64,000 nt of DNA from an uncultured Phascolarctobacterium sp. (GCA_900544795.1 UQWM01000002.1:1-64000), one strand, 5' to 3'; positions 42,957-52,608 are shown, numbered from the stretch's first letter. Numbers and translations: made by a program. Notes: generated by a model from the letters alone, not told the origin.

Positions 42957-45900
42957 TTATGCTTTTAATTCAATTTCCAGCAGACAATCGCCGCTTTCGA
43001 TACGGTTGCCGGCAGCTACGTGGATCTGGGCTACGATACCGCTGATTGGGGCGGCGATAGTTGTTTCCATTTTCATAGCTTCGGTAACTACAAGCGGGGT
43101 GCCTTTGGTAACAGCCTGGCCTTTTTCAACCAGCACTTTGACTACGGAGCCGGACAAGGTGGCGCCGATCTCACTTTGGTTGGCTTTGTCGGCCTTTTTG
43201 CGGCTGACGTTGGTAGCTTTGATATTTTTGTCTTTGATGTCGATCTCGCGGGGCAGACCGTTGAACTCGAAGGAGACGGTGCGGACAGCGTCGGCATTGG
43301 CTTCGCCGATGTGGACAAGCTTGATGACCAGCATCTTGCCCTGTTCGATCTCAACTTTGATCTCTTCGCCGACCTTCATGCCAAAGAAGAAGGTGGGGGT
43401 GTCAAGCACGGAAACATCGCCGAAATCGTTGATGCGTTTGATCCAGTCGGTAAAGACCTTGGGATAGAGACAGTAGGAGCTGACAGCTTCTTCAGTAGTA
43501 GGGGCTTCCAGCTCTGCCAAAGTGGCTTTGACTTTGTCAAAGTCCATGGGCGGCAGGGTATCACCGGGGCGTCCTTCCAGCGGCTTGCGGCCTTTCAGTA
43601 CGATCTGCTGCAATTTTTGCGGGAAGCCCTGATAGGGTACGCCGATACGGCCTTCAAAGAATTCTACTACGGAAGCGGGGAAGTCGAGCACGTCGCCTTT
43701 GGCGTAGATGTCTTCTTCGCTAAGGTCGTTTTGTACCATAAAAAGTGCCATATCGCCGACGATCTTCGAGGATGGAGTAACCTTGATCAGGTCGCCGAAC
43801 ATCATGGAAACGCGGTGATACATATCTTTGACTTCTTCCCAGCGTTCGATCAGGCCCAGTGCCGTAGCCTGTTGTTTAAGGTTGGTGTATTGCCCGCCGG
43901 GCATTTCGTGCACATATACTTCCGGGTTAGGGAACAGCTCGGTCTGGTCGGCTGCTTTGTAGTAGGGGCGCACGGTCTCCCAGTAGCGCGACAGTTCGTT
44001 CATAGCGTCTACGTCGACGCGAGGCTGGCGCGGATGGCCGCTGAGAGCATAGTAAAGGCTGCTGCCGCTGGGCTGGGAAGTACCGCAGCTCATGGCGGAC
44101 ATGGCAGTATCGACGATATCGACGCCGGCGTCGATGGCGCGGGCGTAGGTATAGATAGCGTTGCCGCTGCCTTCATGGGTATGCAGGTGGATGGGCAGGT
44201 CGACAGCGTCTTTTAGGGCGCTGACCAGACGATAGGCGGCTTCGGGTTTTAACAGGCCGGCCATATCTTTGATGGCGACGATGTTGGCTCCGGCTGCTGC
44301 CAGTTCTTTAGCCATATCCACATAGTAATCCAAGTCGTATTTGTCGCGGCGTTGGTCAAGGATATCTCCGGTGTAGCACAGGGCCGCTTCGGCTACTTTG
44401 TTGCACTCGCGCACGGTGTCGATAGACAGGCGCATATTGTCGAGGCCGTTGAGGCTGTCGAAGACGCGGAACACGTCGACGCCGTTTTTAGCGGCCAGAT
44501 GGATGAATTCTTTAACCACGTTGTCGGGATAGCTGGTGTAGCCCACGGCGTTAGCCCCTCGCAGCAGCATTTGCAGCAGAATGTTAGGCGCTTTGGCGCG
44601 GAATTGCTGCAGACGGTCCCAGGGGCTTTCATCGAGGAAGCGGTAAGCAACGTCGAAAGTAGCACCGCCCCAGCACTCGAAGGAGAACAGGTTAGGTAGT
44701 TTGCCGGCAGTGGTGCCTGCTACTTTTATCATATCGTTGGTACGCAGACGGGTCGCAAACAGGGATTGGTGGGCATCACGGAAGGTGGTGTCGGTAATAA
44801 GCACCTCGTTTTGTGCCTGCACCCATTTGGCCAGCCCTGCGGGTCCTTGGACGTCTAAAATCTGTTTAGTGCCGTCGGGAACTTTGCCGATAAATGGCTT
44901 GGGCATATTCAGCGGTACAAATTCCGGTTTGGGCTGTACGCCTACGTTGGAATAGCCGTTGATAGAAATATCGGCGATATAGTTGAGCAGCTTGGTGCCG
45001 CGGTCATGGGTCTTGGGGAAAATAAAGAGGTCGGTGTTGTCATCGACAAATTTAGTGTTGTAGCTGCCATTGGCAAATTGCTGGTGCTGCAGCACGTTTT
45101 CCAAAAACTGGATATTGGTTTTGACGCCACGGATACGGAATTCCTTTAGGCAGCGCAGCATTTTAGTGATAGCTATCTGATGGGTAAGGCCCCAGGTGGT
45201 GGCTTTAACCAAAAGGGAATCGTAATAGGGGGTGATGATGGAACCGGTGAAGGCGTTGCCGCCGTCCAAACGCACGCCAAAGCCGCCGCCACTGCGGTAA
45301 GCAATCAGCTTGCCGGTGTCGGGCATAAAGTTGTTGGAAGGGTCTTCGGTAGTGATACGGCATTGAATAGCATGGCCGTGGATAGTAATATCCTGCTGCT
45401 CGGGGATGGCGATTTCAGGGTCGTGGATGGAATAGCCTTCAGCAACCTTGATCTGGGTCTGTACGATGTCGATACCGGTGATTTCTTCGGTAACGGTATG
45501 CTCGACCTGGATACGCGGATTTACTTCAATAAAATAGAAGTTATTATCGGGTGTCGCCAAAAATTCAACCGTACCGGCGCTGACGTAGTCGACGTTTTTC
45601 ATCAGCTTGACGGCTGCGTCGCAAATGCGGCTGCGCAGATCCTGTGGCAGCGAGAAGGCCGGTGCTACTTCGACCAGCTTTTGGTGACGGCGCTGCACGG
45701 AGCAGTCGCGTTCGTGTAGATGCACGATGTTGCCGTGGGTATCACCGATGATCTGGACTTCGATATGTTTAGGATGTTCCAAATATTTTTCCAAATAGAT
45801 CTCGTCGCTGCCGAAAGCTTTAAGGGCTTCGGATTTAGCGAGGCTGTAAGCCTGATCCAGTTCTTCCATGGCTGCGACCATACGCATACCACGGCCACCG

Positions 45901-46397
45901 CCGCCGTTAACGGCTTTGATGATGATGGGGAAACCGTGCTTTTCGGCAAAAGCGCGTACTTCTTCAACGCTGCCAACAGTGCCGACAGTACCGGGGATCA
46001 TGGGGATACCGGCCAGCTCGGCTTGGGTGCGGGCGTTGATTTTATCACCGAACATAACGAGGTGCTCCAGGCGCGGGCCGATAAAGATGAAGCCTTCTTC
46101 GGCGCAGCGTTTAGCCAGCTGGCTGTTCTCGGATAAGAATCCGTAGCCGGGATGGATAGCGTCAACGTCGTGCTCGCGGGCGATGCGCATGATATCCTCG
46201 ATGTCAAGGTAGGCGTCGAGAGGCCCTTTGCCTTCGCCGACCAGATAAGCTTCGTCGGCACGGTTGCGGTGCAGCGATAAAGTATCTTCTTTAGAATATA
46301 TGGCTACAGTACGGATGCCTAATTCGTTACAGGCGCGGAAAACACGGATGGCTATCTCGCCTCGGTTAGCAACTAAAACTGTTTTTATTTTATTCAT
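42957..46397 (-). CDS. pyc: pyruvate carboxylase
   Basis: A 1146-residue biotin enzyme carboxylating pyruvate to oxaloacetate. N-terminal biotin carboxylase domain (about 1-450): VLVANRGEIAIRVFRACNEL, VNGGGGRGMRMV, HLHERDCSVQRRHQK and EVNPRIQVEHTVTE. Carboxyltransferase domain (about 530-800): ITDTTFRDAHQSLFATRLRT with metal site and HTHEGSGNAI. C-terminal carrier domain has the biotin lysine in VTEAMKMETT. The ATG at 46397 follows AAGGAGGG; a longer frame upstream lacks a ribosome site. It supplies oxaloacetate for the reductive branch to succinate and propionate and refills the pathway to aspartate. Confidence 0.97.
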   Translation of the reverse strand: MNKIKTVLVANRGEIAIRVFRACNELGIRTVAIYSKEDTLSLHRNRADEAYLVGEGKGPLDAYLDIEDIMRIAREHDVDAIHPGYGFLSENSQLAKRCAEEGFIFIGPRLEHLVMFGDKINARTQAELAGIPMIPGTVGTVGSVEEVRAFAEKHGFPIIIKAVNGGGGRGMRMVAAMEELDQAYSLAKSEALKAFGSDEIYLEKYLEHPKHIEVQIIGDTHGNIVHLHERDCSVQRRHQKLVEVAPAFSLPQDLRSRICDAAVKLMKNVDYVSAGTVEFLATPDNNFYFIEVNPRIQVEHTVTEEITGIDIVQTQIKVAEGYSIHDPEIAIPEQQDITIHGHAIQCRITTEDPSNNFMPDTGKLIAYRSGGGFGVRLDGGNAFTGSIITPYYDSLLVKATTWGLTHQIAITKMLRCLKEFRIRGVKTNIQFLENVLQHQQFANGSYNTKFVDDNTDLFIFPKTHDRGTKLLNYIADISINGYSNVGVQPKPEFVPLNMPKPFIGKVPDGTKQILDVQGPAGLAKWVQAQNEVLITDTTFRDAHQSLFATRLRTNDMIKVAGTTAGKLPNLFSFECWGGATFDVAYRFLDESPWDRLQQFRAKAPNILLQMLLRGANAVGYTSYPDNVVKEFIHLAAKNGVDVFRVFDSLNGLDNMRLSIDTVRECNKVAEAALCYTGDILDQRRDKYDLDYYVDMAKELAAAGANIVAIKDMAGLLKPEAAYRLVSALKDAVDLPIHLHTHEGSGNAIYTYARAIDAGVDIVDTAMSAMSCGTSQPSGSSLYYALSGHPRQPRVDVDAMNELSRYWETVRPYYKAADQTELFPNPEVYVHEMPGGQYTNLKQQATALGLIERWEEVKDMYHRVSMMFGDLIKVTPSSKIVGDMALFMVQNDLSEEDIYAKGDVLDFPASVVEFFEGRIGVPYQGFPQKLQQIVLKGRKPLEGRPGDTLPPMDFDKVKATLAELEAPTTEEAVSSYCLYPKVFTDWIKRINDFGDVSVLDTPTFFFGMKVGEEIKVEIEQGKMLVIKLVHIGEANADAVRTVSFEFNGLPREIDIKDKNIKATNVSRKKADKANQSEIGATLSGSVVKVLVEKGQAVTKGTPLVVTEAMKMETTIAAPISGIVAQIHVAAGNRIESGDCLLEIELKA

Positions 46398-46779
46398 AGT
46401 AGACCCTCCTTTGGTTGAGACCGTATTCATTGTATAAGAAAAAAGTGCTTCTGACAACAGCAAAAGTCTATGTATACAGAATTCTTTGACTGCACTTTGT
46501 ATACATTTTTTAGAGCACTCATAGGCATTGTTGTTTTTTAGTGTAAATTTTTAAGGGTGTAAGAGTAAAGTTAATCTGTTTCTTAAAACAACCACCGTGA
46601 TATTTTGGCTGGCCGTATTTTGGGCGGCTGGACTTTCGATATTTTATTTAACGAAAAAGAAAGTATTATAGCCTTTTTGTCACACACTTTTCTCTTGTTT
46701 AATTAGGCAAGAACGGTTATCATTTAATATAGAATAATAATGTAAGTACAACACAAGTACAATATTGGAGGTTCTGAGA
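46398..46779. other. divergent intergenic region between pyc and ftsH
   Basis: About 380 bp with AT-rich promoter-like sequence and no supported gene. A 24-codon hydrophobic frame from GTG 46597 to TAG 46671 has no ribosome site. Confidence 0.4.
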
Positions 46780-48675
46780 ATGCCAGAAAAAAGTGCTCCC
46801 CCTAAAAAGCCACTATACTACTATTATATATTGGCGTTGGCAATAATTTTATTGATCAACACGGTCATAGTACCGACTTTTTTCAGCCCGCAGGTCAAAG
46901 AGATATCTTATGGTAACTTTTTGCAGATGGTTGACGAAGGTAAGGTAGCGAAAGTCGAAATAACTACTAACAAGATCGCCGTGCTGGCGAAAGACAGCGA
47001 CAATAAGGTGATTTATGTGACTGGCAGGGTAGAAGACCCGGACCTGGTCAATCGTTTGATGAAAAGCAAGGTAGAGTTTTCCCAGGTTATACCTAAGGAA
47101 AATTCTCCGATCGTTAACTTCTTTATGAACTGGGTTTTGCCGATCATGATCTTTTTTGCCCTGGGGCAGTTGTTTATGCGATATATGGGCAGCAAGCTGG
47201 GCGGCGGCAACGCCATGAGCTTTGGTAAGAGCAATGCCAAGGTCTATGTAGAGGCCCAGACGGGCAAAAGCTTTGCCGACGTGGCAGGGCAGGACGAGGC
47301 GAAGGAAGCACTGATGGAGCTGGTGGATTTTCTGCATAATCCCACTAAATATCAGGCTATCGGCGCTAATATGCCTAAGGGCGCACTGCTGGTAGGCCCT
47401 CCGGGTACAGGTAAGACGTTGCTGGCGAAAGCTGTTGCTGGCGAAGCCAAGGTGCCGTTTTTCAGTATTTCCGGCAGTGAGTTTATTGAAATGTTTGTCG
47501 GTATGGGTGCGGCCCGTGTGCGTGATTTATTTAAGCAGGCCCAGGAAAAAGCCCCATGTATCGTTTTTATTGACGAAATCGACGCCATCGGCAAGCGCCG
47601 TGACAGCGGCCAGTTTGGCGGCAATGACGAACGCGAGCAGACTTTGAACCAGCTGCTTTCGGAAATGGACGGCTTTGACGGCAGTAAGGGCGTTGTTATT
47701 TTAGCGGCTACCAACCGTCCCGAATCACTGGATAAAGCGCTTTTGCGTCCAGGACGATTCGACCGTCGCATCCCTGTTGAACTGCCTGACCTGCAAGGCC
47801 GCGAAGCTATTTTGCGTGTGCATGCAAAGGCTATCAAGACCTGCGACGATATCGATTATTTAACTGTTGCCCGAGCTACTGCCGGTGCCTCCGGTGCCGA
47901 GTTAGCTAATATCGTCAACGAAGCGGCGCTGCGCGCTGTTAAGATGAACCGTACCTGTGTCAGCCAAAGCGATTTGGAAGAATCGGTAGAAGTAGTTATT
48001 GCCGGCTATCAGCGCAAAGGCGCTGTTATCCCGCCGGACGAAAAGAAGATCGTGGCTTATCACGAGATCGGCCATGCCCTGGTAGCGGCGAAACAGAAAA
48101 AATCCGCGCCGGTGCATAAGATCACCATCGTCCCCCGTACTTCGGGCGCGTTGGGGTACACCATGCAGGTTTCAGAAACCGATACGGTACTGATGAGCAA
48201 AGACGAGCTCTTCAATAAAATAGTTACGGTTACCGGTGGTCGTTCGGCGGAGGAGGTTATTTTTAACTCCATTACGTCCGGCGCTGCCAACGATATTGAG
48301 CAGGCTACCAAGATGGCCCGCGCCATGGTGACCCGCTTGGGTATGACCGAGGAATTTGATATGATGGCGACCGAGACCATGAGCAACATTTATCTGGGCG
48401 GCGATCCGTCGCTGAACTGTTCGGATGCTACGGCCAGTAAGATAGATGCCAAGGTTTTGGAGATTATTAAGGAAGCGCATCAGAAAGCGCGCGAGATTTT
48501 GGAAGCCAATAAGGAAAAACTGCACGAACTGGCAGCCTTCCTGCTGGAACGTGAAACTATTACCGGCGAGGAGTTTATGCACCTGTTGAACAGTGAAGCC
48601 GATGTTATTGAAACTTCAGCGTCGGAAGTTAAAGAAGGTGAAGGGCATGACAACCAGGAACCAGGCAGTAATTGA
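46780..48675 (+). CDS. ftsH: ATP-dependent zinc metalloprotease FtsH
   Basis: A 631-residue inner-membrane AAA+ protease. Two spans (about 15-35 and 112-133) flank a ~75-residue extracytoplasmic domain. Walker A is GPPGTGKT (206-213), Walker B is IVFIDEIDAIG, and the second region of homology is ATNRPESLDKALLRPGRFDR. The zinc site is HEIGH (428-432). It degrades misassembled membrane proteins and regulators. The start at ATG 46780 follows TTGGAGG. The GltD-like gene begins inside its 3' end. Confidence 0.96.
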   Translation: MPEKSAPPKKPLYYYYILALAIILLINTVIVPTFFSPQVKEISYGNFLQMVDEGKVAKVEITTNKIAVLAKDSDNKVIYVTGRVEDPDLVNRLMKSKVEFSQVIPKENSPIVNFFMNWVLPIMIFFALGQLFMRYMGSKLGGGNAMSFGKSNAKVYVEAQTGKSFADVAGQDEAKEALMELVDFLHNPTKYQAIGANMPKGALLVGPPGTGKTLLAKAVAGEAKVPFFSISGSEFIEMFVGMGAARVRDLFKQAQEKAPCIVFIDEIDAIGKRRDSGQFGGNDEREQTLNQLLSEMDGFDGSKGVVILAATNRPESLDKALLRPGRFDRRIPVELPDLQGREAILRVHAKAIKTCDDIDYLTVARATAGASGAELANIVNEAALRAVKMNRTCVSQSDLEESVEVVIAGYQRKGAVIPPDEKKIVAYHEIGHALVAAKQKKSAPVHKITIVPRTSGALGYTMQVSETDTVLMSKDELFNKIVTVTGGRSAEEVIFNSITSGAANDIEQATKMARAMVTRLGMTEEFDMMATETMSNIYLGGDPSLNCSDATASKIDAKVLEIIKEAHQKAREILEANKEKLHELAAFLLERETITGEEFMHLLNSEADVIETSASEVKEGEGHDNQEPGSN

Positions 48676-49789
48676 CAGACAGTTTTTTTTAGAGCTGCCC
48701 GGTCTGCCGCCCCGTTTAAAGATCTGGGGTGAAGACAGGGAGCTGGAAGATTTTTTGACGCAGAAAGCGTTTACGATCAATCCGATACCGAAATCGGTGC
48801 CGCGGGCTGACGGCGAGGTGAAAATAGCTGTCGTAGGCAGCGGCCCTGCCGGACTTGGCAGCGCCGATGAGCTGACCCGTTTAGGTTTTAAAGTGACGGT
48901 GTTTGAGCGGGACGACCGTCCCGGAGGGCTGTTGATGTACGGCGTGCCTAATATCAAGCTGCCAAAAGAGCTGGTGGTGGCTAAGGCCGAGGAACTGCGT
49001 GTAAAAGGTGTAGAGTTCCGTTTGCAAACGGAAGTTGGCAAAGACGTGACTTTTGACCAGTTGCAGCAGGATTTTGCGGCGATCATTGTTTGTGTTGGCA
49101 GCACATCGCCGCGCCGTTTAAAAATGCTGCGCGAGGATACTAAAAATGTTTATTATGCCAAAGATTTCTTGACCTTTGTGACCAAAGAAATGCTGGATCC
49201 GCAGGCTGGTGTAACCGTCGATGCGGCTGGCAAGGACGTGGTTATCGTGGGCGGCGGTGATACTGGTATCGACTGTGCGGCTGTGGCTTTCGCTCAGGGC
49301 GCGCGCAGTATCCGTCAGTTGGAATTGAGGGAGTGCGAGATGACCGGTAAAACACAGGAAGGCTTTTGCGAGCTGGTCAGCAGCGACCCTACCTTAGACT
49401 ACGCCACTATGCTGCAGGAAGTTTTATATAATGAAGATGGTTGTGTGCGAGGCGTGCGTATTGCTAAGGTGCAGTGGGTCAGTGCGGCGGCTGGCAGTCT
49501 GCCTAAGCCTCAGGTTATCGAAGGCTCGGAGGCCGAATTGCCGGCACAGCTTTTGCTGCTGGCGACAGGTTTTAGTGGCCCGGAACCAGATGTGTTCACT
49601 ACCTTCACTTTTAATAAAACGCCTATTGGCACTATCGCCAAGGGCAGCGGTTATTTTGATACTTCGCGCCCGGGTGTTTTTGCGGCCGGTGACGCGCGTC
49701 GTGGTCAGGGCGTTGTGGAATGGGCTTTTGCCGAAGGCCGCAATGCTGCTGTAGAGTGTGCGGAATATCTGCACGCTTTGCAAAAATAA
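48647..49789 (+). CDS. GltD-like FAD/NAD(P) oxidoreductase without the N-terminal iron-sulfur domain
   Basis: A 380-residue flavoprotein related to the glutamate synthase small subunit. The FAD loop is VVGSGPAGLGSADEL, then FERDDRPGGLLMYGVPNIKL; the NAD(P) loop is VVIVGGGDTGIDC; GVFAAGDARRGQGVVEWAFAEGR closes the FAD site. The ~140-residue cysteine-rich domain typical of GltD is replaced by a short N-terminus with no cysteines. Its electron acceptor is therefore uncertain. ATG 48647 follows GAAGG and lies within ftsH (29-base overlap). No large glutamate synthase subunit is adjacent. Confidence 0.8.
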   Translation: MTTRNQAVIDRQFFLELPGLPPRLKIWGEDRELEDFLTQKAFTINPIPKSVPRADGEVKIAVVGSGPAGLGSADELTRLGFKVTVFERDDRPGGLLMYGVPNIKLPKELVVAKAEELRVKGVEFRLQTEVGKDVTFDQLQQDFAAIIVCVGSTSPRRLKMLREDTKNVYYAKDFLTFVTKEMLDPQAGVTVDAAGKDVVIVGGGDTGIDCAAVAFAQGARSIRQLELRECEMTGKTQEGFCELVSSDPTLDYATMLQEVLYNEDGCVRGVRIAKVQWVSAAAGSLPKPQVIEGSEAELPAQLLLLATGFSGPEPDVFTTFTFNKTPIGTIAKGSGYFDTSRPGVFAAGDARRGQGVVEWAFAEGRNAAVECAEYLHALQK

Positions 49790-49806
49790 CGTGGTTAAAG
49801 ATTTAA

Positions 49807-49839
49807 GGGCAGGTATCCATAAGATACCTGCCCTTTTTT
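49807..49839 (+). terminator. terminator of ftsH / GltD-like unit
   Basis: GGGCAGGTATC and GATACCTGCCC pair around CATAA, followed by TTTTTT. Confidence 0.9.
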
Positions 49840-49849
49840 GCAGTAACGT

Positions 49850-50587
49850 TTAATTTTGTTTTTGTGCCGCAACTATCAGCATCATCGGCCGCCGCAGTTC
49901 ATCGCCCATGGCTGGTATAGTGGACAGCAGCTCGAGGCTGGGCTGGGGCTCTACTACCTGCCGCAGACTAAAGCTGTTTTGCAGCAGGGTATTTAAGTAG
50001 GTAGTGAGGGTTTTGTGGTATTTGGTAATTTGTTCACCTAAAAAAATTGCCGTGCGCTGGCCTTCGTTAAAGTAGTTGTCCACGGGCCAGTGACTGATAG
50101 TGCCGTCAGGGTCATAGTGCCATTGCTGGGCGCCTGCGGCTGTAAAGATGGGGTGCTCAACAGAAAAAATAAATTCGCCGCCTGCTTTCAGGCAACAAGA
50201 GGCCTGGGCGCAGAGCGCATCAAAATCATTGACGTAATGCAAAGCTAAAGAGCTGAGCACGATATCGAAGCTCTGCGGCGGAAAATCCAGTTTTTCGATA
50301 GGCTGGCACAGGTAGGTGATTTTGTCGGAGTCGGTTTTACTGCGGGCCACGGCTAGCATTTTTTGGGAAATATCAATGCCGACAGCGGCTGCGGCACCAT
50401 GTTCCACAGCGTAGCGGCAATGCCAGCCAAAGCCACAGCCCAGATCCAGTAGTTTTTTATCAGTGAAGTCAGGCAGCAGTTTAGCTAAAGTGCTCCATTC
50501 TCCGGCAGAAGCCAGACCGTTTTGTGAGCGGTCCATTTGGCTGTATTTTTGAAAAAAGCTTTCATCGTCGTATTTATTTTCTAACAT
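49850..50587 (-). CDS. class I SAM-dependent methyltransferase
   Basis: A 245-residue Rossmann methyltransferase. Motif I is LLDLGCGFGWHCRYA, motif II VGIDISQKM, motif IV FDIVLSSLALHYV. The C-terminal part (SVEHPIFTAAGAQQWHYD, GEQITKYHKTLTTYLN) resembles small-molecule methyltransferases of the UbiE/YcgJ type. The substrate is unknown. It follows the DUF523 gene on the same strand. Confidence 0.85.
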   Translation of the reverse strand: MLENKYDDESFFQKYSQMDRSQNGLASAGEWSTLAKLLPDFTDKKLLDLGCGFGWHCRYAVEHGAAAAVGIDISQKMLAVARSKTDSDKITYLCQPIEKLDFPPQSFDIVLSSLALHYVNDFDALCAQASCCLKAGGEFIFSVEHPIFTAAGAQQWHYDPDGTISHWPVDNYFNEGQRTAIFLGEQITKYHKTLTTYLNTLLQNSFSLRQVVEPQPSLELLSTIPAMGDELRRPMMLIVAAQKQN

Positions 50588-50607
50588 AGCCTTGCTCCTT
50601 TAGTAGC

Positions 50608-51090
50608 TTAACCTTCGTTACCAAGTAATTTTTCCAGTAGTTCGGCAGTCAGGTCAAGCTCGGTATAGACAGTGATGCCATATTGTTTGAGTAGGGCGGT
50701 AGTAACGCCATCACCGTTAATAAGCGTGCCGTCGAAGCTGCCATTGTAAACTTTGCCGGCGCCGCAGGAAGGGCTGCGTGCTTTTAAAATAGCATATTTA
50801 ACCCCCGCTTGTTGGGCCAGCTTTAATACGGCTTCAGCACCGCTGATAAAATTTGCGGTAACATCGCTGCCGTCTTTGCTGTAGACCCGGGCGCCGCCTG
50901 CAAGGACGTCCCGGCCTGTGCCGCCTTCGATTTCGGCTGGTGGACGGGGCACAAGCAGCTGTCCCAGGCATTCAGGACAGACGGGAAGCAACAGCCCGCT
51001 GTCGTCATATTTAGCCAGAAGCTGGTAGTAATTGCTGCCACCGCTGTATTTTACGTTTTGCCCTAATAAACAGGAACTGACTAATAGCAT
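50608..51090 (-). CDS. DUF523 family protein
   Basis: A 160-residue protein with the DUF523 pattern: LLVSSCLLGQNVKYSGGSN, LLPVCPECLGQL, PRPPAEI and AILKARSPSCGAGKVYNG. Conserved Cys residues suggest metal or nucleophile roles, but function is not established. ATG 51090 follows AAAGGAG; a GTG nine bases upstream is less likely. It is co-directional with the methyltransferase, 20 bp apart. Confidence 0.85.
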   Translation of the reverse strand: MLLVSSCLLGQNVKYSGGSNYYQLLAKYDDSGLLLPVCPECLGQLLVPRPPAEIEGGTGRDVLAGGARVYSKDGSDVTANFISGAEAVLKLAQQAGVKYAILKARSPSCGAGKVYNGSFDGTLINGDGVTTALLKQYGITVYTELDLTAELLEKLLGNEG

Positions 51091-51183
51091 CTGCAACACT
51101 CCTTTAATAGTTTAATATTACCGTAACGGTGGGCGTTTGACAAGCGATTGACAGCGCTTGCGAAAGCTGGTAAGGTATAAAAA

Positions 51184-51290
51184 GGGAATGAGGTGCTCCC
51201 CGGATACTTGTTATCCAAACCGCTTATTAATGTTGTAGCTAAGCTGATGACTTCTGCCAGAGGGCGGAGTATCGGCTTTTTTATTTTTTG
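51184..51290 (+). promoter_or_regulatory. fluoride (crcB) riboswitch with terminator
   Basis: GGGAATGAGGTGCTCCC, AAACCGC and GCTGATGACTTCTGCC are the conserved parts of the fluoride riboswitch. The last part pairs with GGCGGAGTATCGGC to make a terminator followed by TTTTTTATTTTTT. Fluoride binding would prevent that hairpin and allow expression of crcB, whose start is at 51301. A GGATA/TATCC hairpin is inserted between the first two elements. A TTGACA lies at 51148. Confidence 0.92.
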
Positions 51291-51300
51291 CAAAGGTGGA

Positions 51301-51681
51301 ATGAACATGAACGAATTATTAGCAGTGGCTGTCGGCGGCAGTATTGGCGCCGTCAGTCGCTATGTTACCGTAAATTATATTATGGCTCGCTGGCATTGTA
51401 ACTGGCCCTGGGGTACTTTTGCCGTCAATGCGGCAGGCTGCCTGGTAATGGGCTTTTTGATGGTGCTGATTACCGAAAAAGGCTTGCTGCCTTCTTACTG
51501 GCGGTTATTGCTGTGTGTTGGCTTCTTGGGTGGATTGACGACTTTTTCTTCGTTTAGCTATGAGTCGCTGACCCTTTTAACAGAAGGTAATTTGCTGGGA
51601 GCGGGCGCTAATATTGTCGCCAGCGTGCTGGTGGGTATTATTTTCGCCTGGTTGGGGACAGTGGCAGCACGCAGCTTATAA
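51301..51681 (+). CDS. crcB: fluoride channel CrcB/Fluc
   Basis: A 126-residue four-helix membrane protein. It shows VAVGGSIGAVSRY, PWGTFAVNAAGCLVMGFL with the pore Asn, and GFLGGLTTFSSFSYE with the conserved Phe/Thr/Ser track. Dual-topology dimers export fluoride. AAGGTGGA precedes the ATG at 51301. It is a single gene under a fluoride riboswitch. Confidence 0.96.
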   Translation: MNMNELLAVAVGGSIGAVSRYVTVNYIMARWHCNWPWGTFAVNAAGCLVMGFLMVLITEKGLLPSYWRLLLCVGFLGGLTTFSSFSYESLTLLTEGNLLGAGANIVASVLVGIIFAWLGTVAARSL

Positions 51682-51690
51682 ATAAAAAAC

Positions 51691-51709
51691 AGGCAGCCAC
51701 GCTGCCTGC
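51691..51709 (-). terminator. terminator of the EamA gene
   Basis: On the minus strand AGGCAGC GTG GCTGCCT is followed by GTTTTTTATTT, just after the EamA stop. Confidence 0.75.
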
Positions 51710-52608
51710 TAAGTTTGAAGCTGTTTTTTCTTGTCGGTGCCGGACTGAGGCCTGTTCAAAATAAAGATGGACGACAGGATCAGTGCCATACCCAGTATTT
51801 TGGCAGTGGTCAGTTCTTCGCCGAAAATAAAAATTCCTACGGCGGCAGCGACCAGCGGTTCTAAAGTGGCGAGGATGGAAGCCTGACCGGCGTCTACCTC
51901 CTGCAAGCCACGGGTATAGAGCAGATAAGGAGCTACGGTACAGATAACAGCAATAGCCAGAGCGGCGCCGATGGCTTGCCAGTTGGCCAGCAGTGCCAGC
52001 ATTTGCTTTGGTTCAGCCAGGGGTAGCGCTCCCAGCACTGCAAAATAAAAAGTGTAGGCCGTTATGGTAAGCGTGCTGTAGCGGCGCAGGGCCAGCTTGC
52101 CAAAAATGCTGTATAAGGCGTAGCCGATGCCCGAAGCAACACCGAAGCCGAAGGCTTCGGTAGTCAGTGTTAGCTCGCTTTCAAAAATGCCCGTAATAAA
52201 AGCACAGCCGCAGAAGGTAGCAAGCAGTGCGAAAAATTTGGGCTGGGTAAATTTTTCGCCAAAGAGCAGTATGGAAAGCAGCATCACAAAAACCGGCGCC
52301 GTATACAGTAAAAGCACAGCGATGGAAATAGAGCTGCCTTCGATGGCCCTAAAATAGCAATAGTTAAAAAAGACCAGGCTCAAGAGCCCCGTCCCGATAA
52401 AAAGCCAGCTGTCGCGCCAGCGAATCTTAAATAAGGCTGGGTCGATCTTAGCAATGATGGTAGTCATCAGCAACGCGGCAAACAGCACCCGCAGGGTGAC
52501 TACCTGCAGCGGTGAGAAGCCGCAGGCCGAGAGATATTTAAAAAAGAGGGCGATGAGCCCCCATAAGCAGGCGCCGGAGATGATGGACAAATAAGCATTT
52601 TGTTTCAT
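51709..52608 (-). CDS. EamA/DMT-family transporter
   Basis: A 299-residue inner-membrane protein with ten hydrophobic segments in two EamA repeats. The first starts YLSIISGACLWGLIALFFKY, the second AFGFGVASGIGYALYSIFGK; GLQEVDAGQASILATLEPLV and ILGMALILSSI are typical of RhaT/YdcZ-like exporters. Such carriers export amino acids or other metabolites; substrate unknown. ATG 52608 follows AGAAGG; the longer frame start has no site and crosses a terminator. Confidence 0.88.
   Translation of the reverse strand: MKQNAYLSIISGACLWGLIALFFKYLSACGFSPLQVVTLRVLFAALLMTTIIAKIDPALFKIRWRDSWLFIGTGLLSLVFFNYCYFRAIEGSSISIAVLLLYTAPVFVMLLSILLFGEKFTQPKFFALLATFCGCAFITGIFESELTLTTEAFGFGVASGIGYALYSIFGKLALRRYSTLTITAYTFYFAVLGALPLAEPKQMLALLANWQAIGAALAIAVICTVAPYLLYTRGLQEVDAGQASILATLEPLVAAAVGIFIFGEELTTAKILGMALILSSIFILNRPQSGTDKKKQLQT

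Noticed and set aside
43020..44216. 398-codon plus-strand frame opposite pyruvate carboxylase
   Set aside because: It is antisense to conserved pyruvate carboxylase domains; long antisense frames are common in GC-biased third positions and no ribosome site is present.
46597..46671. 24-codon hydrophobic frame between pyc and ftsH
   Set aside because: Starts with GTG and has no ribosome site; considered chance.
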